Part shown: piece by piece, positions 19,217-29,111 of the stretch
Numbering within the stretch: position 1 is the stretch's first letter
Layout: each line of letters begins with the position of its first letter
NCBI GenBank assembly: GCA_030949705.1
Contig: JAUZSF010000019.1
Span: forward strand, 123,601 to 187,600
Reading direction: 5' to 3'
DNA: 64,000 bases
DNA from: Robiginitomaculum sp.
Lineage (GTDB): Bacteria > Pseudomonadota > Alphaproteobacteria > Caulobacterales > Maricaulaceae
Position numbers and translations under genes: made by a program
The notes under the pieces: generated by a model
Seen by the model: only the letters and a program-made list of their open reading frames with translations
Databases searched by the model: none
What the model was told of the DNA's origin: nothing

Positions 19217-20169
19217 TAGCGCCCTCCCGAAGCCGGGATGGCCAATTCAGCGACGGGCGCGGTGCTTGTGCCGTCCTCCACATTGGGTTCCAGGGCCGGT
19301 TCCGCATCGGCTGGAGCCGGTGGCGCCTCTTCGAACTGAATGGCTGGCACTTCTAAAATGCTGACAAAATCAACCCGTTCGGGACGCGCAAACAGGGATA
19401 CCCGCCATTCCTTTCCCCCCGTTGGCGCAATCTGGCCAATGGCCAGGCCACGGGGCAGCACCCCATCCTCGCCAGAGGTAATAATGCGCATGCCAGCATC
19501 CACCTGCACCCCGCGCTCGATATAAATCAGGCGTGGAGCCCCTGAATTATCACCAGCCAAAATCGCATGAGCACCAATATCGGTAATAAAAACCGGCACC
19601 CGGCTGTTCAGGTCGGTCAACAATAAAACCCGTGCCGTGCGCTTGCCAACGCTCATGATCCGCCCGATCAAACCATTATAGGCCAACACTGCCTGCCCTT
19701 CGGCCACACCATCATCGGTGCCCACATTGACCAGCCGGGCCCGCACAAACGGTCCGCCTGCATCGGTAATTGCCCGCGCCGTAATGACAATCGGGGTCGG
19801 CGCTTTTGGTGCCCCCAACAATTCCTCATAGCGGCTCATTTTTTCATGCAAAGCCAGCGCCAGATCACGCCATTGCATCAGGTTGCGATTATCGCGTTCC
19901 AGCTCACGTACCCGCTTGGCCGCCTGCCAGTTCGAAGCGATGGCAGCGCTGACCTGATTCAGTGTGCGCAAGGGGGCCGACAATATGGTCAGGACCGGCC
20001 GGGTGCTATCGGCCACGACCTGTTTGATATGAAAAAATGGTGATTGTTCTGGTCGTGCCCGGTCGATGGCCAACAAGGCAATAGATAACAGCACCAGGAT
20101 AACCAGAAAGCCTCTGGCCCACGGACCGCCCAGTCCGCTGATGGTCCCTAATGAGCGCCGTTTTGCCAT
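19216..20169 (-). CDS. mreC: Rod shape-determining protein MreC
   Basis: 317 aa. One N-terminal membrane anchor (about residues 17-37), a coiled coil around 70-115 ('RVRELERDNRNLMQWRDL'), then the two beta-barrel domains that assemble MreC filaments in the periplasm ('NVGTDDGVAEGQAVL', 'ITSGEDGVLPRGLAIG'). The last 60 residues are a Pro/Ala/Glu-rich tail that is probably disordered. It lies between mreB (73-bp gap) and mreD (one-base overlap) and activates PBP2/RodA. Confidence 0.95.
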   Translation of the reverse strand: MAKRRSLGTISGLGGPWARGFLVILVLLSIALLAIDRARPEQSPFFHIKQVVADSTRPVLTILSAPLRTLNQVSAAIASNWQAAKRVRELERDNRNLMQWRDLALALHEKMSRYEELLGAPKAPTPIVITARAITDAGGPFVRARLVNVGTDDGVAEGQAVLAYNGLIGRIMSVGKRTARVLLLTDLNSRVPVFITDIGAHAILAGDNSGAPRLIYIERGVQVDAGMRIITSGEDGVLPRGLAIGQIAPTGGKEWRVSLFARPERVDFVSILEVPAIQFEEAPPAPADAEPALEPNVEDGTSTAPVAELAIPASGGR

Positions 20170-20242
20170 TGATCAGGGTTCAGCCTTTCCATGGTTTTTT
20201 AGTGTTCAATCCAATACTTCGCCATCCGGCCTGGCCTACAGG

Positions 20243-21322
<1,080 letters not shown>

Positions 21323-21340
21323 TCACAGCCGAGAAAAACT

Positions 21341-22120
21341 TTATCCTTTTTGCGATGCCGCGCGTTTGATTTCAAGGCTTGAGGACGCAATTTGCGATTG
21401 TTTTATCAGCCTTAGCACCATTCTCTTGCCAAATATGGCCAGAACCAGCCATATCAAGGCCGTAATGGCCAGAACAACCATCATCATCTGATAACGGCCA
21501 TTGGCCGCCTGAGACAATCCGGCACCCGTCATCGCGATCAATACCGCCTTGGGCAAAATACCAATGCCGGTGCCCCACAAAAACGGCATCACACGTCCGT
21601 GGGCCGCCCCCAGGGTCAAATTAACCAGCACAAACGGGCCCGTGGGCAAAAATCGTATAAACAGGGCACTTAAAAAACTGTTGCGAGCCACAAAGTCCAT
21701 CATGCGGTCCAACATTGCATTGGGCCATCGCCGGGCCACCGCGCGGCCGAACAGCGGCCCGGCCATAAAGCCCAACCAGGCTGAAATCATTGTAGCACTC
21801 CACGCGATTCCCAACCCCACGAGCGGTCCAAAGGTCACCACACACATGCTGATCAACACAAATTGTGGCACCGTGGCAAAACTGAGCACCACAAAACCGG
21901 CCATAATCATCGGCACCGCCAGTGGCGACATACGCCAGGATTCCAGCCAGCCGATCACATTATTTATGCTAGGTAACTGGCCGGACTGTAGCCCCCCAAA
22001 CAACAACGCCCCAATCCCCAATCCCAATGCCAGTATTGACAAGGACAGAGGCAAAACCGGGCGCTGCACGCGCAGGGTAGTGGCGCTCTGGTAATCATCA
22101 GTTGGGTCCAAAACCGTCAT
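21341..22120 (-). CDS. TVP38/TMEM64 (VTT-domain) family membrane protein
   Basis: 259 aa with about six hydrophobic segments. The centre shows the VTT/DedA-like pattern: 'WSATMISAWLGFMAGPLFGRAVARRW' spread over a re-entrant region, then 'FIRFLPTGPFVLVNLTLGA' and a final helix. Members of this superfamily are lipid scramblases or carriers in the inner membrane; the substrate here is unknown. The C-terminal 30 residues are basic and cytoplasmic. It lies between miaA (28 bp) and mreB on the same strand. Confidence 0.8.
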   Translation of the reverse strand: MTVLDPTDDYQSATTLRVQRPVLPLSLSILALGLGIGALLFGGLQSGQLPSINNVIGWLESWRMSPLAVPMIMAGFVVLSFATVPQFVLISMCVVTFGPLVGLGIAWSATMISAWLGFMAGPLFGRAVARRWPNAMLDRMMDFVARNSFLSALFIRFLPTGPFVLVNLTLGAAHGRVMPFLWGTGIGILPKAVLIAMTGAGLSQAANGRYQMMMVVLAITALIWLVLAIFGKRMVLRLIKQSQIASSSLEIKRAASQKG

Positions 22121-22148
22121 TCAATACTCTCACTATGCGGTCCAACCT

Positions 22149-23105
22149 TCAGGCCGGTTTGTCATTTTCAATTATGCACAACGCCTTGCTTAGCAGCTCT
22201 GCAGGTTCATTGGTTTTGATCATCGGCCAATGGGAAAACCGCCCACCTGCCCAGGTGTATTGCCGTTTGGCATAACGCCGTGTGTCACGCACCGCCTCTA
22301 CCTTAGCATGTTCTAATGTAATTTGGCCATTGATGTGACACATCAGTGCTTTTAGCCCCAATGCCTTCATAACAGGAAGCGTGTCTGACAAACCACGTTC
22401 GGCAAAGGTGCGGACCTCCTCCAGCGCTCCCAAATTCAGCATTTTATCAAACCGCGCGGCAATGCGGGCATACAGATATTCCCGTTCCGGATACAACGTC
22501 ATGGCACACCATGAGCCGGGGGCAAGCGCGGGCACCGTATCCTTTTGAAAGCTGCTGAGGGACTGTCCGGTTTCCAGATATACACTATAGGCCCGCAACA
22601 AACGCTGGCGGTCATTGCCCAGAATGCGGGCCGCCACCGTCGGATCAATGCGCGTCACCTCGGCACGCAGCGCCTTTATCCCTTTGTTTTCCAAGACGGA
22701 AATGGCCTGCATACTGGCGACCTCACCCACGGGAGGAATTTTAGCCAGCCCCCGGGTCAGGGCCTCAAAATAGAGGCCTGTCCCGCCAACCAGTATTGGC
22801 ACCTTGCCCTTGGCACGGACCGCCTGTATGGCCCCCAGGGCCTCGTCCAGCCACCGCCCAACGCTGTAATTGCAGCGGGCATCCAGATGCCCATAAAGAT
22901 GGTGAACCACCCCATCCTGTTCAGCCAAACCAGGTTGAGCGGTCAGAATAGGCAGACCGTAATAGACCTGCATGGAGTCGGTATTGATGACTTCTCCGTC
23001 AAAATGATGCGCCAAATCAACGGCCAAAGCACTTTTACCACTTGCCGTAGGCCCATAAATGAGAAGGATAGGCGGTAATCCTGTTTGCAAAGCCTGAGAC
23101 CCCAT
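22149..23105 (-). CDS. miaA: tRNA dimethylallyltransferase
   Basis: 318 aa. Adds a dimethylallyl group to A37 of tRNAs reading UNN codons. The P-loop is 'IYGPTASGKSALAVD', followed by 'INTDSMQVY', 'TAQPGLAEQDGVVHHLYG', 'VGGTGLYFEALTRGLA' and 'RDTRRYAKRQYTW', all family landmarks. The open frame extends 170 codons upstream, but that part lies antisense to serB and is not MiaA-like. The ATG at 23105 shares the palindromic CATG with the serB start, so the two genes begin back to back with no spacer. Confidence 0.95.
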   Translation of the reverse strand: MGSQALQTGLPPILLIYGPTASGKSALAVDLAHHFDGEVINTDSMQVYYGLPILTAQPGLAEQDGVVHHLYGHLDARCNYSVGRWLDEALGAIQAVRAKGKVPILVGGTGLYFEALTRGLAKIPPVGEVASMQAISVLENKGIKALRAEVTRIDPTVAARILGNDRQRLLRAYSVYLETGQSLSSFQKDTVPALAPGSWCAMTLYPEREYLYARIAARFDKMLNLGALEEVRTFAERGLSDTLPVMKALGLKALMCHINGQITLEHAKVEAVRDTRRYAKRQYTWAGGRFSHWPMIKTNEPAELLSKALCIIENDKPA

Positions 23106-23982
23106 GACTGCCACGACGCTAATATTAGTATCCCGCCCTGATGACCACGCCCTTGGAGAGGCTCGATCCCGCGCAGAGGCGCTGGGCTGGAAGCATATGT
23201 CATCTCTATCGCCGGGTGAAGCGCTGACCATGCGTGGCATTGCTAAGCGGGACCAATTGGCCGAAGCCTTTGAAGATATTCCCGTCGATTGGTGCCTGCA
23301 TGATGAGGGCGCCTTGCGTATCCGTCTGCTGATTTGCGATATGGACAGCACCATTATTGGCGAGGAATGCCTGGACGAACTGGCTGACCTGGCCGGTTTT
23401 GGCGACGAAGTCCGCGCCATCACGGCGGCGGCAATGGCGGGCGATCTGGATTTTGAAGAAGCCCTGCGCACCCGGGTGCGCCTGCTGAAAGGTAAGCCCA
23501 GCACCTTATTGCGCAAGTGTTTTGAGGAACGCATCCATCTGAACAAGGGCGTGCGCGTCCTGACCCGCACCATGCGTGCCAAGGGTGCCACCACGGCGCT
23601 GGTTTCCGGTGGCTTCACCTATTTCACCAGTCGGGTGGCCCAACTGGCCGGTTTTATCGAGCACCAGGCTAACGAATTGTTGGAAGAAGACGGCCTATTG
23701 ACCGGCGAAGTGGCTTCGCCAGTTCTGGGGCGCGATGCCAAGGCCGAAGCGCTTGTTCGATATTGCGATGCCCAGAACATAACCCCCGAACAGGTGCTGG
23801 CCATTGGCGACGGTGCCAATGATATTACCATGGTCAAGGCCGCCGGCCTTGGCATTGCCTATCACGCCAAGCCTGTATTGGCAGAGGCCGCCGATGCACA
23901 AATCCGCCATACGGATCTGACCACAGCGCTTTTCTTTCAGGGGTTCCGTCGCCGTGAATTTACCGGGGCATCCTCGCGATAA
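23104..23982 (+). CDS. serB: Phosphoserine phosphatase
   Basis: 292 aa. Last step of serine synthesis, releasing phosphate from O-phosphoserine. HAD motifs are clear: 'LICDMDSTII' with the nucleophile Asp (about residue 79), 'LVSGGFTYF', a Lys in 'GRDAKAEAL', and 'AIGDGANDITM'. The N-terminal 70 residues form the regulatory extension seen in alphaproteobacterial SerB. The start is on the CATG shared with miaA. It converges on degP with a 37-bp gap. Confidence 0.95.
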   Translation: MTATTLILVSRPDDHALGEARSRAEALGWKHMSSLSPGEALTMRGIAKRDQLAEAFEDIPVDWCLHDEGALRIRLLICDMDSTIIGEECLDELADLAGFGDEVRAITAAAMAGDLDFEEALRTRVRLLKGKPSTLLRKCFEERIHLNKGVRVLTRTMRAKGATTALVSGGFTYFTSRVAQLAGFIEHQANELLEEDGLLTGEVASPVLGRDAKAEALVRYCDAQNITPEQVLAIGDGANDITMVKAAGLGIAYHAKPVLAEAADAQIRHTDLTTALFFQGFRRREFTGASSR

Positions 23983-24019
23983 AGCCATCCGGACCCGTTT
24001 TCATTGGCACGTATGATCG

Positions 24020-25414
24020 CTAATATTTTAGCGCCCGCGGCAATAATTCACCATGACGATTGATCAAGAACGCCACCGGGCCTTTGCCTGTTTTTTCCAG
24101 TTCTGCCACCCGGGCCTTGGCATCCTCTACCGAGGCAACGGCTTTCCAGCCGATTTCCTCGACCACATCGCCAACCCGGATTTTACTGGCCGCATCACTG
24201 CCCACAGCGATATCCGTTACCACCAGCCCGGCTACATCTGAACGGATATTATACCGCCGACGCAAAGTGTTATCGAGAACCGACAGGCTAATGCCCATGA
24301 CCTGCCCGCTGGTTGGGGTGGTAGTGGAAGCGCGTGCATTGGCCTCTTCGTCATCATCTTCTTGCAAACGGCCAATGGTCACACTGGTCACCCGGGGTTT
24401 TTTACCCCGAATATAGTGCACCTTTACCTTGCGACCGATTTCACTGTCGGCGGCAATGCGGGTCAGGGCGCGCGAATCGGCAATATCTTGACCATCGAAG
24501 CGAGTGATCAGATCACCAACTTCCAGCCCTGCCTTTTGTGCCGGCCCGCCAGAGGTCACACTGACCACCAAAGCCCCCCTGGCCTTGTCCAGGCCAAAGG
24601 TCTGTGCCACTTCACGGGTGATAGAGCGCACCGAAACCCCCAGCCAGCCACGGCGGGTATGCCCATATTTCAGCAATTGACCGGCCACCTGGCGCACCAG
24701 ATTGGACGGAATGGCAAAGCCAATGCCCACCGAGCCACCAGAGGGCGATAAAATGGCCGAGTTCACGCCAATGACCTCGCCATCCATATTGAATAATGGC
24801 CCACCAGAATTGCCCCGGTTGATGGCCGCATCGGTTTGGATGAAATCATCATACTGGCCAGATTGAATATCACGATTGCGGGCTGAAATAATGCCCACCG
24901 AAAGCGAGCCGCCCAGCCCAAAAGGGTTGCCAATGGCCAGCACCCAATCGCCGCTCAGCGCCGTATCGGAATCTCCCAGCGGCACGGCTGGTAATGGACG
25001 TTCGGGCTGCACCCGCAACACCGCCAGATCGGTGGCCGCATCATGGCCCACCACCTCGGCCACCAAGGTGGTGCCATCGGGGAAAGTGACATCAATTTCA
25101 TCAGCCCCTTTGATCACATGATCATTGGTGATGATGATGCCATCGGGATCAATGACAAAGCCAGAGCCAAGCGAATTTTCCGTGCGCGGCCCACCGCGCC
25201 CAAAAGTATCGTTAAAGCGTTCCAGCGGCGAACCTTTGGGGAAAAGCGGCAGGTCGCCCTCGACCTTCTGGCTGGTGGAAATATTGACCACCGATGGCGA
25301 CAGGCGCGCCGCCAGCTTGGCAAAGCCGTCCGGGGCCGGATGAGAAAGCGCCGGCGGGGCCAGCCATAAAGCCAGCCCCGCCAACATCCATGTCAAACTA
25401 CGTAATCGCAACAT
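24020..25414 (-). CDS. degP: DegP/HtrA-type periplasmic serine endoprotease (Do family)
   Basis: 464 aa. A signal peptide (cleavage near 'PPALSHP') is followed by a trypsin-like domain with His in 'ITNDHVI', Asp in 'ATDLAVLR' and Ser in 'NRGNSGGPLF'. PDZ1 begins near 'RGWLGVSVRSI'. PDZ2 is at the C-terminus ('GLVVTDIAVGSDAASKIRVG'). It degrades or refolds damaged envelope proteins. It lies 9 bp after hflC on the same strand, the classic hflK-hflC-degP order. The symbol follows the family; DegQ-type naming is equally possible. Confidence 0.92.
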   Translation of the reverse strand: MLRLRSLTWMLAGLALWLAPPALSHPAPDGFAKLAARLSPSVVNISTSQKVEGDLPLFPKGSPLERFNDTFGRGGPRTENSLGSGFVIDPDGIIITNDHVIKGADEIDVTFPDGTTLVAEVVGHDAATDLAVLRVQPERPLPAVPLGDSDTALSGDWVLAIGNPFGLGGSLSVGIISARNRDIQSGQYDDFIQTDAAINRGNSGGPLFNMDGEVIGVNSAILSPSGGSVGIGFAIPSNLVRQVAGQLLKYGHTRRGWLGVSVRSITREVAQTFGLDKARGALVVSVTSGGPAQKAGLEVGDLITRFDGQDIADSRALTRIAADSEIGRKVKVHYIRGKKPRVTSVTIGRLQEDDDEEANARASTTTPTSGQVMGISLSVLDNTLRRRYNIRSDVAGLVVTDIAVGSDAASKIRVGDVVEEIGWKAVASVEDAKARVAELEKTGKGPVAFLINRHGELLPRALKY

Positions 25415-25423
25415 ACAGGCCTG

Positions 25424-26311
25424 TTACTTCTGCTTATCAAAATAGCGAAAAAAGTCGCTGTCCGGGGAAAGGACCATCGTGGTTTTGCCATCGGCCAAAG
25501 CCTTTTCATAGGCTTCCATGGAACGATAAAAGGCAAAAAACTCGGGGTCCTTGCTATAGGCAGCAGCATAAATGTCATTACGCTTGGCATCACCGGCCCC
25601 CCGAAGGATGGAGGCTTTTTCCCGCGCCTTGGCGATGGTCACGCGCACTGTACGCGCGGCCTCGGCCCGCACCGTACGGGCCCGTTCCTCGCCCTCGGCG
25701 CGGATTTGAGATGCCGCCTGTTGGCGTTCGGACTGCATGCGCGAATAGACCTTTTCGGCGTTTTGTTCGGGCAGGTCGGCCCGACGGATTTTCACATCAA
25801 TGATCTCAACGCCGAGCTTGGATTCAGTTGCCTGGGCATTCACCGCATCACGAATGGCAATCATCAGTTCAGCCCGGTGCCCGGAAACAATGTCATTGGA
25901 CTTGACCCCGCCAAGGACTCGACGAAGCGAAGCCTCCATAAACGGGGCAAGACGTGCCGTGGCCCCGCGTACATCGGTTACCGCCTTGTAAAACTGCAAA
26001 GGATCGGAAATGCGAAAGCGGGCAAAGGCGTCAACGATCAGCCGTTCCTGATCCGAGGCAGTGATCTCCTGTGGCGGGATGTCCAGCATCAGGTTCCGCC
26101 GATCAAACTTGACCACATCTTCCCAGGGGAAGGTTTTCATGTGCAGACCAGGGTCTTCCTTGGCATCCCATGGATTCACCACACCCACCGGCTCGCCAAA
26201 GCGCAGGATCAGTGCCTGTTCGCGCTGATCCACGGTGAACAACATGGTACTGGCAAAAACCACGCCCAGAATGGCGATCAGGGTTCCCAATATAGTGAGC
26301 AAGCGTCCCAT
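25424..26311 (-). CDS. hflC: HflC, regulator of the FtsH protease
   Basis: 295 aa. One N-terminal membrane anchor (residues 5-27) and an SPFH/prohibitin domain in the periplasm ('FTVDQREQALILRFGEP', 'LLILRFG'-type start, 'GVEIIDVKIRRADLP'), then a long helical Arg/Glu/Ala-rich coiled coil and 'YFDKQK' at the end. HflC and HflK form the ring cage that surrounds FtsH. The ATG shares one base with the hflK stop (TAATG). Confidence 0.95.
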   Translation of the reverse strand: MGRLLTILGTLIAILGVVFASTMLFTVDQREQALILRFGEPVGVVNPWDAKEDPGLHMKTFPWEDVVKFDRRNLMLDIPPQEITASDQERLIVDAFARFRISDPLQFYKAVTDVRGATARLAPFMEASLRRVLGGVKSNDIVSGHRAELMIAIRDAVNAQATESKLGVEIIDVKIRRADLPEQNAEKVYSRMQSERQQAASQIRAEGEERARTVRAEAARTVRVTIAKAREKASILRGAGDAKRNDIYAAAYSKDPEFFAFYRSMEAYEKALADGKTTMVLSPDSDFFRYFDKQK

Positions 26312-27462
26312 TAGCGGCCTCCCTGTGTGTTGCTGCGCTTTGGATCAATTGGCAAGTATGGCACCACCTGATTGCCGGCATTTTTATCCAGCAACACCTT
26401 GTCGGTACCTCTTAACACCCGTTCCATGGTTTCCAGATACATGCGCTGGCGCGTTACCACGGGGGCTTTTTTATATTCCTTGTAGATGAGGTTAAAGCGT
26501 TCGGCCTCACCGGCAGCCTCGGCAATCACCGAATCACGATAGCCAATGGCTTCCTGTTCCAGCTTGGCCGCATCACCGCGGGCCTTGGGCACCACATCAT
26601 TGGCATAGGCCGTGGCCTGGTTGACCTTGGTTTCCGCATCCTGACCGGCATTGACCACATCGCGGAAGGCTTCCAGCACCCGGCTCGGCGGATCAGCTTT
26701 TTGCAATTGTACCTGAGTAATAATCACCCCGGCACCATATTCATCCAGCGCCTTCTGGATCAGTTCTCGGGTTGTGGTTTCCACAATCTGGCGACCTTGC
26801 GTGATGATGGGTTCCAAATCGTTCTTGCCAACCACTTCGCGCATGGCGCTTTCCGAGACGGCTTTGACCGCCCCGACCGGATCATCAAGATTAAAGAGAA
26901 AATCACGCGCATTCTTGATCTGCCAGATTACCGAGAAATTGATATCGACAATATTTTCATCCCCGGTCAGCATCAGGCTTTCATGAGGAATACTGGAAGA
27001 AGTATTACGGCCACGGGAAACCCGAAAGCCAATGTTTTCCTGATGAACGCGGGCAACTTTGGGCTTTAATGCTGTTTCAAACGGCACCGGCAGTTTCCAG
27101 TGAAAGCCCGGCAGCTCGGTGCGGTTATAAGCCCCAAAGCGCAAGACCACGCCCTGTTCTTCGGCTTTGACAATGTACCAGCCGGAACCGGGGGTGAAAA
27201 ACCACACCCCGATCAGCACGATCACAATCACGCCAATACCCAGTCCGCCGAGTCCTTTGCCGCCACGGCCGCGGCCATTGCCGCCATTACCGCCGCCAAA
27301 GATGCCACCGAAGCGGCGTTGCAGATTTCTCACAATTTCATCCACATCCACTTCGGGAGGTTCGCCGCCGCCCTGAGGGCTGTTGCCCCATGGGCTTTTG
27401 CCATTATCGCCGGGCTTTTGTCCGCGCGAGCCGTTTCCGTTTGACTGATCATTCCAGGGCAT
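26311..27462 (-). CDS. hflK: HflK, regulator of the FtsH protease
   Basis: 383 aa from the ATG at 27462, which has AGAAAGG upstream; the upstream frame to 27531 is not family-like. The first 80 residues are Gly/Asn/Pro-rich with an 'FGGIFGGGNGG' stretch, then one membrane helix, the SPFH domain ('VKAEEQGVVLRFG') and a helical C-terminus. It partners HflC. It is divergent from mrp, with an 80-bp shared control region. Confidence 0.95.
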   Translation of the reverse strand: MPWNDQSNGNGSRGQKPGDNGKSPWGNSPQGGGEPPEVDVDEIVRNLQRRFGGIFGGGNGGNGRGRGGKGLGGLGIGVIVIVLIGVWFFTPGSGWYIVKAEEQGVVLRFGAYNRTELPGFHWKLPVPFETALKPKVARVHQENIGFRVSRGRNTSSSIPHESLMLTGDENIVDINFSVIWQIKNARDFLFNLDDPVGAVKAVSESAMREVVGKNDLEPIITQGRQIVETTTRELIQKALDEYGAGVIITQVQLQKADPPSRVLEAFRDVVNAGQDAETKVNQATAYANDVVPKARGDAAKLEQEAIGYRDSVIAEAAGEAERFNLIYKEYKKAPVVTRQRMYLETMERVLRGTDKVLLDKNAGNQVVPYLPIDPKRSNTQGGR

Positions 27463-27542
27463 GTTTCGCCTTTCTTCTTGAATCGTGTCAGCGTCTGACC
27501 GATATGTGGCCTTAAGTACCGCGCCAATCAAGGAGTAAGCGC

Positions 27543-28625
27543 ATGACGGATGCTACTATTAATACCGTAAGCAAGGCCTTAGGTAAAATTAAAGACCCGC
27601 AAAGTGGGAAGGACATCCTGACTGCCGGGGTGGTTCAAGGATTAACGGTCAAGGATGGCCGGGTTGGCTTTGCCATCCAGACCAGCCGGGAAATGGCCGA
27701 AGCCATGGAAAAAATTCGGGAAAAAGCAGAGAAAGCCGCCCGCAAAGTCAAAGGCGTTACCGCGGTGACGGCCGTGTTGACAGCCCATTCGGATCAACCG
27801 GCCGAAGAGCCCAAGAAAACCGGCAAAATCGGTGGACATGGTGTGCCGCCGCCGCCAACACCCAAAGCCCTGCCCGGCGTTGACGCCGTAATTGCGGTGG
27901 CCTCGGGCAAAGGCGGGGTGGGAAAATCCACCATTGCCGCCAATCTGGCCGTGGCACTGGCCAGGCAGGGCAAGCGCGTGGGCCTGATGGATGCGGATAT
28001 TTATGGCCCCTCGGCACCGATCCTGTTGGGCTTGCAGGGGCAGAAACCCAAACTGTCCCCCGAAGAAAAAATCATTCCGCTGGAAGCCCACGGGGTCAAA
28101 ACCCTGTCCATGGGCTTTATGGTTGGCGATGGCCAGGCGGTGATCTGGCGCGGACCAATGATTATCGGGGCCTTGCAGCAAATGTTTGCCGATACCGACT
28201 GGGGCGGTCTGGATGTGTTGATCGTTGACATGCCGCCAGGCACAGGCGATGCGCAACTGACCCTGGTGCAAACGGTGAACCTCGCCGGGGCGGTGATTGC
28301 CGCCACCCCGCAGGAGGTGGCGCTGGCCGATGTGCGCCGCGGTGTACACATGTTCAACAAGGCCAATGTACCCATTTTGGGTGTGGTGGAAAACATGGCG
28401 GGCTATATCCATCCGGCCACGGGCGAACGCATTGACATATTTGGCGCGGGCGGCGCCAAACGCACCGCCGAAGAGCTGAACGTACCGTTTTTGGGTGAAA
28501 TTCCACTCGACCCGGTTTTGCGTGAAGCCTCGGACAATGGCACCCCGCCAGCCACCGACCCGGCATCGCCCTTGGGCAAGATTTTTGCCGACCTGGCGGA
28601 CAAGGTGATGTCACAGATCAGCTAA
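27543..28625 (+). CDS. mrp: Mrp/ApbC-type P-loop ATPase, Fe-S carrier family, without cysteines
   Basis: 360 aa. An N-terminal MIP18-like region (residues 1-85), a Pro-rich linker, then the ParA/MinD-like ATPase with deviant Walker A 'GKGGVGKSTIAANL', 'DADIYGPS' and 'DMPPGTGD'. Family members usually carry a CxxC that bridges a 4Fe-4S cluster at the dimer interface. Here the site reads 'ENMAGYIHPATGERIDIFG', and the whole protein has no Cys. Cluster binding by Cys is therefore impossible, although the ATPase is intact. The ATG at 27543 lies close behind AAGGAG. Confidence 0.9.
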   Translation: MTDATINTVSKALGKIKDPQSGKDILTAGVVQGLTVKDGRVGFAIQTSREMAEAMEKIREKAEKAARKVKGVTAVTAVLTAHSDQPAEEPKKTGKIGGHGVPPPPTPKALPGVDAVIAVASGKGGVGKSTIAANLAVALARQGKRVGLMDADIYGPSAPILLGLQGQKPKLSPEEKIIPLEAHGVKTLSMGFMVGDGQAVIWRGPMIIGALQQMFADTDWGGLDVLIVDMPPGTGDAQLTLVQTVNLAGAVIAATPQEVALADVRRGVHMFNKANVPILGVVENMAGYIHPATGERIDIFGAGGAKRTAEELNVPFLGEIPLDPVLREASDNGTPPATDPASPLGKIFADLADKVMSQIS

Positions 28626-28700
28626 ATGTGTTTTGAATGTTACCGGAAGCCTTCGTAAAGGTCTGCATTAGCCCCATTTGGTTTATTACAGGGAATATCA

Positions 28701-29111
28701 ATGTCGCTTTTTCACCTTGCCATCAATGTCACCGACCTTGACGAGGCGCGCGCCTTTTATGGCGGCCTTTTGGGCTGCACCGAAGGGCGCGTCATGGACA
28801 CTTGGGTTGATTTCAATTTTTTTGGGCATCAACTCTCGCTGCATCTGGGCGAGCCATTCAAAACCGCGCGCACGGGCAAGGTGGCCGGCGCGCTGGTCCC
28901 CATGCCGCATCTGGGCGTGGTGCTGCCTATGGATGAATGGCAGGCCATGGCCGACAGGCTGACCAAGGCGGGCGTGGATTTTGTATTGCCCCCCAGCCGC
29001 CGTTTTGAAGGCCAGCCCGGCGAGCAGAGCACCATGTTTTTCTATGACCCCTGTGGCAATCCCATCGAAATCAAGGGCGTGGAGAATATGGACGAGGTGT
29101 TCGCCGCGTGA
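28701..29111 (+). CDS. VOC (glyoxalase/dioxygenase-fold) family protein
   Basis: 136 aa, two beta-alpha-beta-beta-beta modules. It begins 'LFHLAINVTDLDEARAFYGG' and ends 'MFFYDPCGNPIEIKG', both standard for the vicinal oxygen chelate fold, with metal ligands His near residue 5 and Glu near 127. The chemistry cannot be told from sequence. Its stop overlaps the GTG start of the dehydrogenase gene (GTGA), so the two are translationally coupled. Confidence 0.85.
   Translation: MSLFHLAINVTDLDEARAFYGGLLGCTEGRVMDTWVDFNFFGHQLSLHLGEPFKTARTGKVAGALVPMPHLGVVLPMDEWQAMADRLTKAGVDFVLPPSRRFEGQPGEQSTMFFYDPCGNPIEIKGVENMDEVFAA

Noticed and set aside
23106..23618. 170-codon N-terminal extension of MiaA
   Set aside because: It is antisense to serB and Ser/Arg-rich; MiaA's P-loop normally lies within the first 20 residues, which fits the ATG at 23105.
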